From Candidatus Omnitrophota bacterium (GTDB lineage Bacteria; Omnitrophota; Gorgyraeia; DTHP01): DNA of 12,744 bases. A program made the position numbers and the translations under genes. Of the stretch, positions 1-7,283 are shown piece by piece. Location of the stretch: positions 1 to 12,744 of the forward strand of contig JAMWCG010000008.1 in NCBI GenBank assembly GCA_023818555.1, read 5' to 3'. How positions within the stretch are numbered: the first letter of the stretch is position 1; each line of letters starts with the position of its first letter. A model generated the notes under the pieces. That model was not told the DNA's origin, made no database searches, and saw only the letters and a list, made by a program, of their open reading frames with translations.

Positions 1-30
1 GTCTTTAGTCTCTATGTACAGAAACATTAA
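1..30 (+). CDS. Possible C-terminal end of an upstream gene (LptF-like permease?)
   Basis: Frame 1 is open from the window edge to a TAA at 28-30 and reads VFSLYVQKH, five bases before the lptG start. The hydrophobic-then-basic ending suits the last membrane helix of an LptF-type permease, and lptF usually precedes lptG. Nine residues cannot identify a protein, so the LptF idea rests on gene order alone. Frame 2 is also open through this stretch, so even the reading frame is uncertain. Confidence 0.3.
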   Translation, partial: VFSLYVQKH

Positions 31-35
31 CCAAG

Positions 36-1118
36 ATGAGAATTGTTGAAAAATACATCCTGAAAAATTTCTCTATACCCCTCCTCTATACCTTAATCGC
101 CTTTATTTTTCTCTTCATCATTGCAGATCTCTTTGGACACCTTGATGAATTTATCCGTAACAGAATATCTTCAGGAATAATCTTGAATTATTATCTCTAT
201 TCGCTACCCCTAATCATTGTACAGGTATTACCCTTTGCCGGTTTGGTAGCAAGTATATATTCTCTGGGAAATCTTCAGAGATATAATGAAATGATAGCAA
301 TGTATGCCTCAGGAATCGGATTACTTAAGGTGCTCCGTCCATATGTGGCAACCGGGATAGTCTTAAGCCTCATCACTTATCTTCTCAATGAGAGAGTAAA
401 CCCCTACGCCTTTAGAAATACCTATAATCTGAAAGAACAATTTGAAAAAAATAAACCTCAAAAAGGCTATATAGAGAATGTAACTCTTTACGGTAAAGAT
501 AACCGAATCATCTATGCCCGGCGGTATGACCGAGGAAAAAAGATTCTCTACGACCTGGTAATCTTGGAACAGGATAGAAATCAGGTCATTACTTCCAAAA
601 TTACGGTGAGATTAGCAGTCTGGGAAGGAAAGGGATGGAAACTCTACGGAGCTGTGCTTTATCGTTTAGACCCCGAGGGGAGATTCGTAGGCGAACCGGT
701 CTTTCTGGAAGAGCGAGAGATAGAATTAAACGAATCTCCCGATGATATCATCCGTAATGACCTAATTCCTGAAGCCATGAATATAGAACAGCTCCGTCAA
801 TATATAGAAAGATTTAGAAGTAGCACGGATAAGATAGTCCGCCGTTTTTTAGTAGACCTGCAGAGAAAGAAAGCTATGTCTCTCTATGTATTGGTACTCA
901 TCCTTATTGGCATGCCTTTTGGGATTATTCAGCAGAGTATCGGAAAATTTGTATCCTTAGGTATAGCCTTTGCAACCGGGGTTTTATTCTACGGCTTGAA
1001 TGCGGTAAGTCTGGGAATGGCTAAAGCAGGTTTAATCCCCCCTTTTCTTTCTGCCTGGATTGTTCCTTTTATATTTATAGTTTTTAGCCTTATTCTTTTA
1101 AAACGCAGTCCGCATTAA
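36..1118 (+). CDS. lptG: LptF/LptG family lipopolysaccharide export permease, LptG-like
   Basis: Probable inner-membrane permease of the LptB2FG ABC transporter, which extracts lipopolysaccharide and passes it to the periplasmic Lpt bridge. The 360-residue length is normal for the family. The N-terminus starts MRIVEKYILKNF, and a first helix at about 13-34 is followed by ADLFGHLDEF (30-39), a typical LptG opening. Further helices lie at about 50-78 and 96-117. A soluble, beta-rich periplasmic segment follows at about 120-270, and three C-terminal helices fill about 280-356. The cytoplasmic loop RYNEMIAMYASGIG (82-95) is the coupling-helix region conserved in the family. LptG rather than LptF is preferred from the N-terminus and the GLIPPFLSAW segment before the last helix. 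There is no clear Shine-Dalgarno, so translation may be coupled to the preceding gene. The stop lies one base from the convergent ahcY stop. Confidence 0.86.
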   Translation: MRIVEKYILKNFSIPLLYTLIAFIFLFIIADLFGHLDEFIRNRISSGIILNYYLYSLPLIIVQVLPFAGLVASIYSLGNLQRYNEMIAMYASGIGLLKVLRPYVATGIVLSLITYLLNERVNPYAFRNTYNLKEQFEKNKPQKGYIENVTLYGKDNRIIYARRYDRGKKILYDLVILEQDRNQVITSKITVRLAVWEGKGWKLYGAVLYRLDPEGRFVGEPVFLEEREIELNESPDDIIRNDLIPEAMNIEQLRQYIERFRSSTDKIVRRFLVDLQRKKAMSLYVLVLILIGMPFGIIQQSIGKFVSLGIAFATGVLFYGLNAVSLGMAKAGLIPPFLSAWIVPFIFIVFSLILLKRSPH

Positions 1119-1119
1119 T

Positions 1120-2388
1120 CTAAGTTCCTGCTTCCCAAGAGGAGAGATATTTCTTCTGTTCTAAGGTGAGACGGTCTATGGCGATACCTAAACTTTTCAA
1201 TTTAAATGAAGCTACACGAGTATCAATCTCAGAAGGGACGGGATAAACTTTCTTTTCCAATTTTCTATAGTTTCGGACAATATACTCTACAGAGAGAGCC
1301 TGGTTGGCAAAACTCATATCCATCACCTGGGCAGGATGACCTTCGGCAGAAACTAAATTGATTAATCTTCCTTCACCTAAGAGATAAATCTTCTTTCCAT
1401 TTTTCAAAATAAATTCCTCTACAAAATCTCTCATTCTTCTCTTTTCTCTACTCATCTTTTCTAAGGAAGGTATATCTATCTCTACATTAAAATGCCCTGC
1501 ATTGGCTAAGATTGCTCCATCTTTCATGAGAATAAAATGTTCTTTTCTTAAAACATTAATGTTTCCGGTTACGGTAACAAAAATGTCTCCTATTTTTACT
1601 GCCTCTTTTAAGGGCATCACTACATATCCATCTAAAGATGCTTCTAAGGCTCTCAAAGGATTAGTTTCACAGATGATTACCTTTGCTCCCATCCCTTTAG
1701 CGCGCATCGCCACTCCTTTACCACACCATCCATAGCCACAGATAACAAAATTTGTTCCCGCAATTAAGCGGTTAGTTGCCCGGATTATGCCATCAAGCGT
1801 AGACTGCCCTGTCCCATAGCGGTTATCAAAGAGATGTTTAGTCTGCGCATCGTTTACCGCAATGATGGGATATTTCAACTTCCCTTCTCTTTCCAATGCC
1901 CTCAGTCTAATTACTCCTGTGGTGGTCTCTTCCGTTCCTCCCCAGGGTAAACCAAAGTTCTGATGTTTTGCGATTCCGATGTTCTGGTGAATTGTAGAAA
2001 CCAGGTCTGCTCCATCATCCATGGTAATCTGCGGTTTTATGGAAAGGCAGGATTTTATATGCCGATAATAAGTTTTCCTATCCTCTCCTTTGATAGCAAA
2101 AACAGAAATCCCTAAATGTTTTACCAGGCTTGCTGCCACATCGTCCTGAGTAGATAAAGGATTAGAAGCACATAAAGCTATTTCTGCCCCTCCTTTTTTC
2201 AAAACCTCCATCAAAACCGCAGTCTCTGTGGTCACATGCAAACAGGCAGAGATTTTTATTCCTTTAAGAGGTTTTTCTTTAGTAAAACGCTCTCCAATTA
2301 AGTTCATTACCTGCATATTATTCTTTGCCCACTCAATACGGAGTATTCCTTTTTTTGCCAAATTTATATCTTTAACTTCGTAAGCCAT
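1120..2388 (-). CDS. ahcY: Adenosylhomocysteinase (S-adenosyl-L-homocysteine hydrolase)
   Basis: Cytosolic NAD-dependent enzyme that splits S-adenosylhomocysteine into adenosine and homocysteine, relieving product inhibition of methyltransferases. Visible hallmarks are the substrate-binding segment [10 protein letters not shown] (50-59), DDGAD (124-128), GGTEETTTG (150-158), [18 protein letters not shown] (179-196) with the catalytic Lys184 and Asp188 equivalents, the Rossmann NAD motif GYGWCG (218-223), and [16 protein letters not shown] near the C-terminus. At 422 residues it is the shorter form typical of thermophiles and archaea. It ends [11 protein letters not shown] and lacks the K-x-x-x-Y tail that reaches the neighbouring subunit's NAD in eukaryotic-type enzymes. 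It is the last gene of the minus-strand unit, 36 bases after the restriction endonuclease. Only a weak purine-rich stretch (AAAAGA) precedes the ATG. Confidence 0.96.
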   Translation of the reverse strand: MAYEVKDINLAKKGILRIEWAKNNMQVMNLIGERFTKEKPLKGIKISACLHVTTETAVLMEVLKKGGAEIALCASNPLSTQDDVAASLVKHLGISVFAIKGEDRKTYYRHIKSCLSIKPQITMDDGADLVSTIHQNIGIAKHQNFGLPWGGTEETTTGVIRLRALEREGKLKYPIIAVNDAQTKHLFDNRYGTGQSTLDGIIRATNRLIAGTNFVICGYGWCGKGVAMRAKGMGAKVIICETNPLRALEASLDGYVVMPLKEAVKIGDIFVTVTGNINVLRKEHFILMKDGAILANAGHFNVEIDIPSLEKMSREKRRMRDFVEEFILKNGKKIYLLGEGRLINLVSAEGHPAQVMDMSFANQALSVEYIVRNYRKLEKKVYPVPSEIDTRVASFKLKSLGIAIDRLTLEQKKYLSSWEAGT

Positions 2389-2424
2389 ATAATCTTTTGT
2401 ATTAGGTGATGCGGTAAGTAATTA

Positions 2425-3009
2425 TTACAATATTTCTCCATAATCTACCTCGATCCCATCATCAATTTTTCTATAATAAATGACCTTAGCATCTATATGT
2501 TCTGGCAATGCAGCCTTTACTTCGTATGTATGAGGCTTTATTGATACGGGAAAGCTTCCAATGTAGCCATCTATTCCTTTTGACTCTTCATCAGTTTCAG
2601 CAAACCGGTAATCAACTCCTTTAATCTCTGCACCTTTTTTAAGTATTGCCTCCTGAAACCTTAGCCCAGCAAAAGTTTTCACGATTACCAAATCCTTTAC
2701 CCATTGTTCAACAGTATCTTTGTCAATCTTGTTTATAGCGTTTTTCAGCTCTTTCAATTTCTGGAGTATTTTCTCTGTAGCATTTTTGATTGCATCTGGC
2801 TTTTTCTTTAAATACCACTCTTCCCATTCAGATAATGTTTTGCCTTCAAATTGCTGGATAAGTTCGCTCATTTGACCCACAACTTTTGGGCGTGTTCCCT
2901 GGGCATATTGGTTTGCTAAATTGATGAGTGGCGCTACATACTTGGGAAATTCTGGAGTCTCTATGTCTAAGTATTTTCTAATTTCTTCAATGGTTATTTT
3001 TACTTTCAT
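2425..3009 (-). CDS. Type II restriction endonuclease, MjaI family
   Basis: Probable restriction enzyme of the R-M pair with the gene upstream. The 194-residue sequence resembles the MjaI family, whose founding member from Methanocaldococcus jannaschii recognises CTAG. The clearest similarity is in PLINLANQYAQGTRPKVVGQ (27-46) and in the C-terminal block ESKGIDGYIG...VSIK. Asp147 followed by Ser156-Ile157-Lys158 could be a PD-(D/E)xK-type centre (D...xIK), with Glu120 as a further candidate; this is my reading, not shown by experiment. A lysine-rich helical, possibly coiled segment spans about 74-105. The ATG lies one base after the methyltransferase stop, with AAAGAG about eight bases upstream, so translation is likely coupled and follows the protective methylase. 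The frame is intact. CTAG as the actual target is inferred from family membership and the scarcity of CTAG in the window. Confidence 0.82.
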   Translation of the reverse strand: MKVKITIEEIRKYLDIETPEFPKYVAPLINLANQYAQGTRPKVVGQMSELIQQFEGKTLSEWEEWYLKKKPDAIKNATEKILQKLKELKNAINKIDKDTVEQWVKDLVIVKTFAGLRFQEAILKKGAEIKGVDYRFAETDEESKGIDGYIGSFPVSIKPHTYEVKAALPEHIDAKVIYYRKIDDGIEVDYGEIL

Positions 3010-3010
3010 G

Positions 3011-4312
3011 CTAAGACTCTTTGATTAGTACGTCTCTTAGGTTCAAAAACTTTGTTTTATACTTATATTCAAAAGTCGTATCCACATCAACAAGACCATT
3101 TTTAATCAAATGAGCATTCAGGAATGTATTATTCCACAAATAGAGATAGCAAAGTAAGTTTTTCTGTTCATCATATTTTATATTGTCAAACTTCATAAAT
3201 ACCTTCTGTCCCTTTGTTTTCTCTCTTAAAAAGTGGATAGCCTCTCCATTTTTTTCCGGTCTCTCCTTTACACCAATTAACCTTACCTGCAATCCATTAT
3301 TCAGAATCAAAATCCTCGGTGAAATTATCTCTTTTACTGTATAATAAGTTTCTTTTTCATAATAGGAATTGTTTATTTTTGAACCAAACTGCAATTTCCT
3401 GGGGTCAATTTTTTTATCAAACTTAATAGGATCCTTGAAAATATAAGGCAATTTTTCAATTTCTTTCTTGAAATCGATTTTAACTTCCTTTTGTTTAATT
3501 ATTTCAAAAGTTGCATCCTGAAAAATTGTCTTTTGGTTCAAACCAAGTTTTTCCTTTATGATCGGTAAAAAATCTTCATTTATTTCGTAGCCGATAGAAT
3601 TTCTCCCTAATTTTCTGGCTGCTAAAGATGTTGTCCCACTCCCAAAAAACGGGTCAAGGACAGTATCGCCGATAAAACTAAACATCTTAATAAGTCGCTT
3701 TGGTAATTCTTCAGGAAACATTGCAAGGTGCTTATCTTGTCTCTCTCCTGGAAAGTTCCAGTGCCCAGCAAAATATTGATTCCACTCTTCATCTGTCAAT
3801 TTTGATTTTTCTTTTATTTCTTTATTTACTTTTGGAGGATTGCCGTACTTCTTAAAAATCAATATGAATTCATAATCCAATTTAAGAATCCCGCTTCTTG
3901 GGTAAGGATAAGAACCCATTACTGTTGCTCCGCCAGTTGTATGACAGGTAGTAACTTTCTGCCAGATAATCGCACCCATATAATCAAATCCTGCGCTCTC
4001 GCAAAATTTGATGATTTCTGTTCTTATCGGAATAACTTTATATCTTCCATAATAAACCGAACGCGCAAACTGGTCTCCGATGTTAATACAAAGCCTGCAA
4101 CCTTTATGCAAAACTCTATGGCATTCATTCCAGACAAGATTAAGATTATTAATATACTCCTCGTATGTGTCATTAAAACCTATCTGTTCTCCATTACCGT
4201 AATCTTTTAACTGCCAGTAAGGTGGAGAAGTAATGATAAGATGGACAGATTCATCCTGAATTTCCTTCATCCATCTTGAATCCCCAATGATTATTTTATG
4301 CCATGTTTTCAT
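3011..4312 (-). CDS. DNA methyltransferase (probable N4-cytosine, beta class) fused to a SNase-like domain
   Basis: Probable modification enzyme of the R-M pair, transferring a methyl group from SAM to DNA. The catalytic motif SPPYW (29-33, preceded by IIT) is typical of N4-cytosine enzymes. The SAM-binding motif [10 protein letters not shown] (220-228) comes after it, the order of beta-class methyltransferases. The methylase core ends near residue 260. A lysine-rich linker follows, and about 320-433 resembles a staphylococcal nuclease/thermonuclease domain: [11 protein letters not shown] (343-353), [14 protein letters not shown] (379-392) and [16 protein letters not shown] (395-410). The Arg35 and Glu43 equivalents of SNase seem retained (Arg344, Glu353), but the Asp40 and Arg87 equivalents appear to be Lys and Asn, so the domain is probably not an active nuclease. 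Its ATG overlaps the metK stop (ATGA). The C-terminal half is strikingly AT-rich: 48 G+C in the 180 bases at 3361-3540. Confidence 0.9.
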   Translation of the reverse strand: MKTWHKIIIGDSRWMKEIQDESVHLIITSPPYWQLKDYGNGEQIGFNDTYEEYINNLNLVWNECHRVLHKGCRLCINIGDQFARSVYYGRYKVIPIRTEIIKFCESAGFDYMGAIIWQKVTTCHTTGGATVMGSYPYPRSGILKLDYEFILIFKKYGNPPKVNKEIKEKSKLTDEEWNQYFAGHWNFPGERQDKHLAMFPEELPKRLIKMFSFIGDTVLDPFFGSGTTSLAARKLGRNSIGYEINEDFLPIIKEKLGLNQKTIFQDATFEIIKQKEVKIDFKKEIEKLPYIFKDPIKFDKKIDPRKLQFGSKINNSYYEKETYYTVKEIISPRILILNNGLQVRLIGVKERPEKNGEAIHFLREKTKGQKVFMKFDNIKYDEQKNLLCYLYLWNNTFLNAHLIKNGLVDVDTTFEYKYKTKFLNLRDVLIKES

Positions 4313-5469
4313 ATGTTCTTCTGAATCTCTCTTACCTTATCCAATCTCTCCCAACTGAACTCAGGCTCATTTCTACCAAAGTGTCCATAACAGGCAGTTT
4401 TTAAATAAATCGGCCTTAAGAGATTGAGCATCTGAATTATTCCCCGAGGAGTCAAAGCAAAAATTTTTTTGATAATTTTTATAATTCTCTCCTCAGATAC
4501 TTTCCCTGTTCCATAGGTATCTACATAAATCGCTAATGGCTCTGCTCTCCCAATCACATAGGCAAGCTGCACACAACACTTTTCTGCCACACCTGCAGAA
4601 ACCAAATTTTTGGCAATGTATCTTGCCATATAACTGGCAGAGCGGTCAACTTTTGTGGGGTCTTTCCCCGAGAAAGCCCCTCCTCCGTGGGAGATAAGTC
4701 CTCCATAAGTATCCACCATAATTTTTCTTCCCGTCATACCTGTATCCGATTGCGGACCACCAATCACAAACTTTCCTGTCTCATTAACATAAAATTTTGT
4801 TTTCTTATCTACCCAATTCTGCAAAACGGGTAAAGCCACGGTTCTGATAATCTCTTCCCTTGCCTCCCGGGTAATCTTTTGCTTTGTCTTATCCAAGATT
4901 TCTGCGGTATGCTGACAGGCTAAAACTACCGAATCCACACGCACAGGTTTACCATCACTATATTCCACAGTTACCTGAGATTTTCCATCCGGTCCTAAAT
5001 AAGCCAATATCTTATTTTTCCTTACTTCTGCCATGCGTTTTACTAACCCATGGGCTAAAATAATTGGCATGGGCATAAGCTCATCTGTCTCTTTACAGGC
5101 ATAACCTACCATAATCCCCTGGTCTCCTGCTCCTCCACGATTTACTCCCTGCGCAATGTCCGGAGACTGATTATGTATAGCATTTAGGATGGAACAAGTT
5201 TCATAATCAAGTCCATATTGGGGGTCAGTATAACCAATATCCTTAAGCAGATTTCTCACCAGATTGTGAATATCCACATATCCGGAAGTAGTAATCTCAC
5301 CACCCACCACAATCAAACCCATGGTCACATAGGTCTCACAAGCAACCCGGCCATTTTTATCCTGTCTTAAGACTTCATCAAGAACTGCATCAGAAATCTG
5401 GTCGCAGAGTTTGTCCGGATGTCCTTCAGCAACTGATTCCGAAGTAATAAGATATCTTCTCTTCCCCAT
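4309..5469 (-). CDS. metK: S-adenosylmethionine synthetase (methionine adenosyltransferase)
   Basis: Cytosolic enzyme that makes S-adenosylmethionine from methionine and ATP. The 386-residue protein has the ATP/Mg signature [17 protein letters not shown] (12-28), the PPi-binding motif GAGDQG (113-118) and the phosphate loop [17 protein letters not shown] (262-278), plus [13 protein letters not shown] (237-249). The frame stays open upstream to 5568, but I place the start at the ATG at 5469. It gives the normal family N-terminus [13 protein letters not shown] and has a strong Shine-Dalgarno AAAGGAG five bases upstream; the longer reading overlaps the preceding gene by 98 bases. It follows that gene's stop by one base. 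Its own stop overlaps the DNA methyltransferase start in ATGA, which implies translational coupling. There is no leader long enough for a SAM riboswitch. Confidence 0.97.
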   Translation of the reverse strand: MGKRRYLITSESVAEGHPDKLCDQISDAVLDEVLRQDKNGRVACETYVTMGLIVVGGEITTSGYVDIHNLVRNLLKDIGYTDPQYGLDYETCSILNAIHNQSPDIAQGVNRGGAGDQGIMVGYACKETDELMPMPIILAHGLVKRMAEVRKNKILAYLGPDGKSQVTVEYSDGKPVRVDSVVLACQHTAEILDKTKQKITREAREEIIRTVALPVLQNWVDKKTKFYVNETGKFVIGGPQSDTGMTGRKIMVDTYGGLISHGGGAFSGKDPTKVDRSASYMARYIAKNLVSAGVAEKCCVQLAYVIGRAEPLAIYVDTYGTGKVSEERIIKIIKKIFALTPRGIIQMLNLLRPIYLKTACYGHFGRNEPEFSWERLDKVREIQKNI

Positions 5470-5470
5470 C

Positions 5471-6214
5471 TTATCTCCTTTCAGCAAAATAAGCTTTTGC
5501 TTCTTCATAGGACTGCATATCTCCAATATCAAACCATTTCCCGGTAAATTTATAGCCCATAACCTCAATTTTATTTGCTAATAAATATTCTATAAAATGG
5601 CCCAGGGCATCGCCTGAATTGGCCTGGCTTAAATATTCATTTATTAAATTTAATGCCCTCTGGGGGATAAAATATACTCCGATACCAATGAGGGAAGAGA
5701 ATGGTTTCTTCGGTTTCTCTACAAATTTAGTAATAAGACTCTGGGAATTAATTTCTACTACCCCGAATTTCTTTACCCTGCGCAGGTCTTTTAAATCATA
5801 GATCCCTATACTTATACAGGATTTATTTGAGGAAGTTTCTACAAACCCTTCCAGTCCAAAGTCAAAGAGATTATCACCTGCAATAATCAAAACATCGGTA
5901 TCTATATTGTCCTTCTCAATTGCAAATCTTAAATCCCCCAGAGCTCCTAAACGGTCCTTTTCAGAGTTGGTCAGGTCATTAACTAATCTTATCCTATCCT
6001 GGAAATTAAATTCTTTCAGCCATCCTTCAAAAAATAGAAAAAACTTATTGTTAGTTACCAAAATAATTTCTTCAATCTCCTTTATACGGCTTAATTTCTC
6101 AAGAATAAATTCAAGCACAGGTTTTTTATTAATTTTAAGCAGGGCTTTGGGATAATTTGTCGTAAGGGGATAAAGCCTCGTGGCATAACCTGCTACCAGA
6201 ATTATTGCCTTCAT
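5471..6214 (-). CDS. Sugar-1-phosphate nucleotidyltransferase (RmlA/GlmU-N type)
   Basis: Probably joins an NTP to a sugar-1-phosphate, giving an NDP-sugar and pyrophosphate, in the cytosol. The nucleotide-binding signature is at the N-terminus: [18 protein letters not shown] (1-18) with Lys23 in NYPKALL. AGDN (112-115) contains the metal-binding Asp114, EKP (166-168) is the sugar-binding element, and GKWFDIGD (225-232) contains the second conserved aspartate. At 247 residues it holds only the nucleotidyltransferase domain, with no left-handed beta-helix acyltransferase. The sugar and base cannot be read from sequence; glucose or mannose is plausible because the preceding gene is a glucose-/mannose-phosphate isomerase, two bases away. 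RAGxxTRL is replaced by GYATRL, common in short archaeal and bacterial paralogues. The ribosome site is weak (TAGAG abutting the ATG), so expression likely depends on coupling. Confidence 0.9.
   Translation of the reverse strand: MKAIILVAGYATRLYPLTTNYPKALLKINKKPVLEFILEKLSRIKEIEEIILVTNNKFFLFFEGWLKEFNFQDRIRLVNDLTNSEKDRLGALGDLRFAIEKDNIDTDVLIIAGDNLFDFGLEGFVETSSNKSCISIGIYDLKDLRRVKKFGVVEINSQSLITKFVEKPKKPFSSLIGIGVYFIPQRALNLINEYLSQANSGDALGHFIEYLLANKIEVMGYKFTGKWFDIGDMQSYEEAKAYFAERR
5475..5481 (-). promoter_or_regulatory. Shine-Dalgarno of metK
   Basis: On the minus strand AAAGGAG lies five bases before the ATG at 5469, inside the end of the nucleotidyltransferase gene. It is the strongest ribosome site in the window and decides the metK start against the longer in-frame reading from 5568. 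Confidence 0.85.
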
Positions 6215-6216
6215 CT

Positions 6217-7272
6217 CTATACTTTATTATCAGAAAGTTTATTCTTCAGATAAACAATCGGTTCCACCGGCGTAGGGTCTACTCTGTTCAAGAGAGCTAA
6301 ATAATAACTCACATAATCTCCTAAGTAGATAAGGGAGAAAATCCTGGCGAGAAGAAAATTACCCTCTGCTCGGACCTCTTTAAATTTAAAACCATCTCGG
6401 GAAAAAATCTCTTTAGTAACTTCTATCCTTCGCTCTATTCTTTCCTGCTCCTGATTATCGCGCAAGAAGATAATAAAGAATTTTTTAAGCACCGCCTCAG
6501 GAAATCGCCAGCCTACAATCTCATTATGGTTCATTTCCGGGAAAAAATGTATAGAAGAGAGAACCTTGGAATTCTCTGCCAGTTGTGCCCGCCAGCGCGC
6601 ACAAACTGCCTCTAAATAATCTATCTGTCCATAAATCACTGGAAATTTATTCTTCAAAAGCTGCGCTAACTCCCAAGCAAAATTTCCTTTTTTAACTTCC
6701 GGAGAGAAGTTTTTATCGCGCAGTTTTTCCAGAAGGGAAATTGTTTCCTGCCATTCCGGCTCAAGGTTGGGAAGGATATTTATTTTCTCCAATATTTTCA
6801 AGGGAGTAAACACAAAATAAGCCAATGCCTGCCGGGGAGGATAACCGGGGGGGATTTTTACGAAAGGAGAAGCATCTTTCTCAGCCAATTCTCTCAGTAT
6901 TCCTCCTGAGGAAATGACAATAATCTTCGCCCTCCTCTTTTTTGCCTCCTGATAAGCGGAGATAGTTTCTTCTGTATTTCCGGAGTAACTGCAGACAAAA
7001 AATAGGGTTTCTTCATCAACGAAGTTGGGAAGACTGTAATTTTTTATAACAAAAATAGGAAATTTTATCCTATAGAGATAAGCGGCACGGATTATATCTC
7101 CGCCTATAGCAGAACCGCCCATTCCGCAGAAAACCACATATTTAAACAGATGATATGTGGGAGGAATTTTTATCTCTTCTCCCAGCAGGTAGGAATCTTT
7201 GCACTGGGCGGGAAAATCTTGTAACAATGGAAGCATGTTTAGATTATCAAAGCGTTTAATCAGTTTAAGCAT
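6217..7272 (-). CDS. Bifunctional phosphoglucose/phosphomannose isomerase
   Basis: Interconverts glucose-6-phosphate, fructose-6-phosphate and probably mannose-6-phosphate, feeding glycolysis/gluconeogenesis and nucleotide-sugar synthesis. It belongs to the SIS-domain PGI/PMI family first studied in crenarchaea, not to the classic large PGI. It shows GMGGSAIGGD (50-59), SYSGNTEETISAY (95-107) for phosphate binding, YPPRQAL with Arg147, AENSK with Glu233 and MNHNE with His249. The 16-residue spacing between this Glu and His matches the catalytic Glu203/His219 pair of the Pyrobaculum enzyme. The 351-residue length is normal. AGGA, seven bases before the ATG, overlaps the ptsI stop codon, which points to coupled translation. 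Confidence 0.93.
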   Translation of the reverse strand: MLKLIKRFDNLNMLPLLQDFPAQCKDSYLLGEEIKIPPTYHLFKYVVFCGMGGSAIGGDIIRAAYLYRIKFPIFVIKNYSLPNFVDEETLFFVCSYSGNTEETISAYQEAKKRRAKIIVISSGGILRELAEKDASPFVKIPPGYPPRQALAYFVFTPLKILEKINILPNLEPEWQETISLLEKLRDKNFSPEVKKGNFAWELAQLLKNKFPVIYGQIDYLEAVCARWRAQLAENSKVLSSIHFFPEMNHNEIVGWRFPEAVLKKFFIIFLRDNQEQERIERRIEVTKEIFSRDGFKFKEVRAEGNFLLARIFSLIYLGDYVSYYLALLNRVDPTPVEPIVYLKNKLSDNKV

Positions 7273-7279
7273 AATCTAT

Positions 7280-7283
7280 TCCT
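7280..7283 (-). promoter_or_regulatory. Shine-Dalgarno of the PGI/PMI gene, overlapping the ptsI stop
   Basis: AGGA on the minus strand sits seven bases before the ATG at 7272. Its first two bases belong to the TAG stop of ptsI, so terminating ribosomes are positioned on the next gene's ribosome site. Confidence 0.6.

Noticed and set aside
3011..3355. Active thermonuclease domain, suggesting a single-chain restriction-methylation enzyme
   Set aside because: Two key catalytic positions appear to be substituted and a separate intact restriction endonuclease gene follows, so a binding role is more likely.
3941..4210. 89-codon open frame on the plus strand inside the DNA methyltransferase
   Set aside because: It is antisense to a conserved methylase core, has no ribosome site and no recognisable protein features. 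Other plus-strand open frames inside minus-strand genes were rejected for the same reasons.
5470..5480. SAM riboswitch controlling metK
   Set aside because: metK follows the previous stop codon by one base, leaving no leader, and no riboswitch-like structure was seen before ahcY either (36-base gap).
5470..5568. In-frame upstream extension of metK by 33 residues
   Set aside because: It overlaps the nucleotidyltransferase C-terminus, has no family similarity, and the ATG at 5469 has a strong Shine-Dalgarno and the normal MetK N-terminus.
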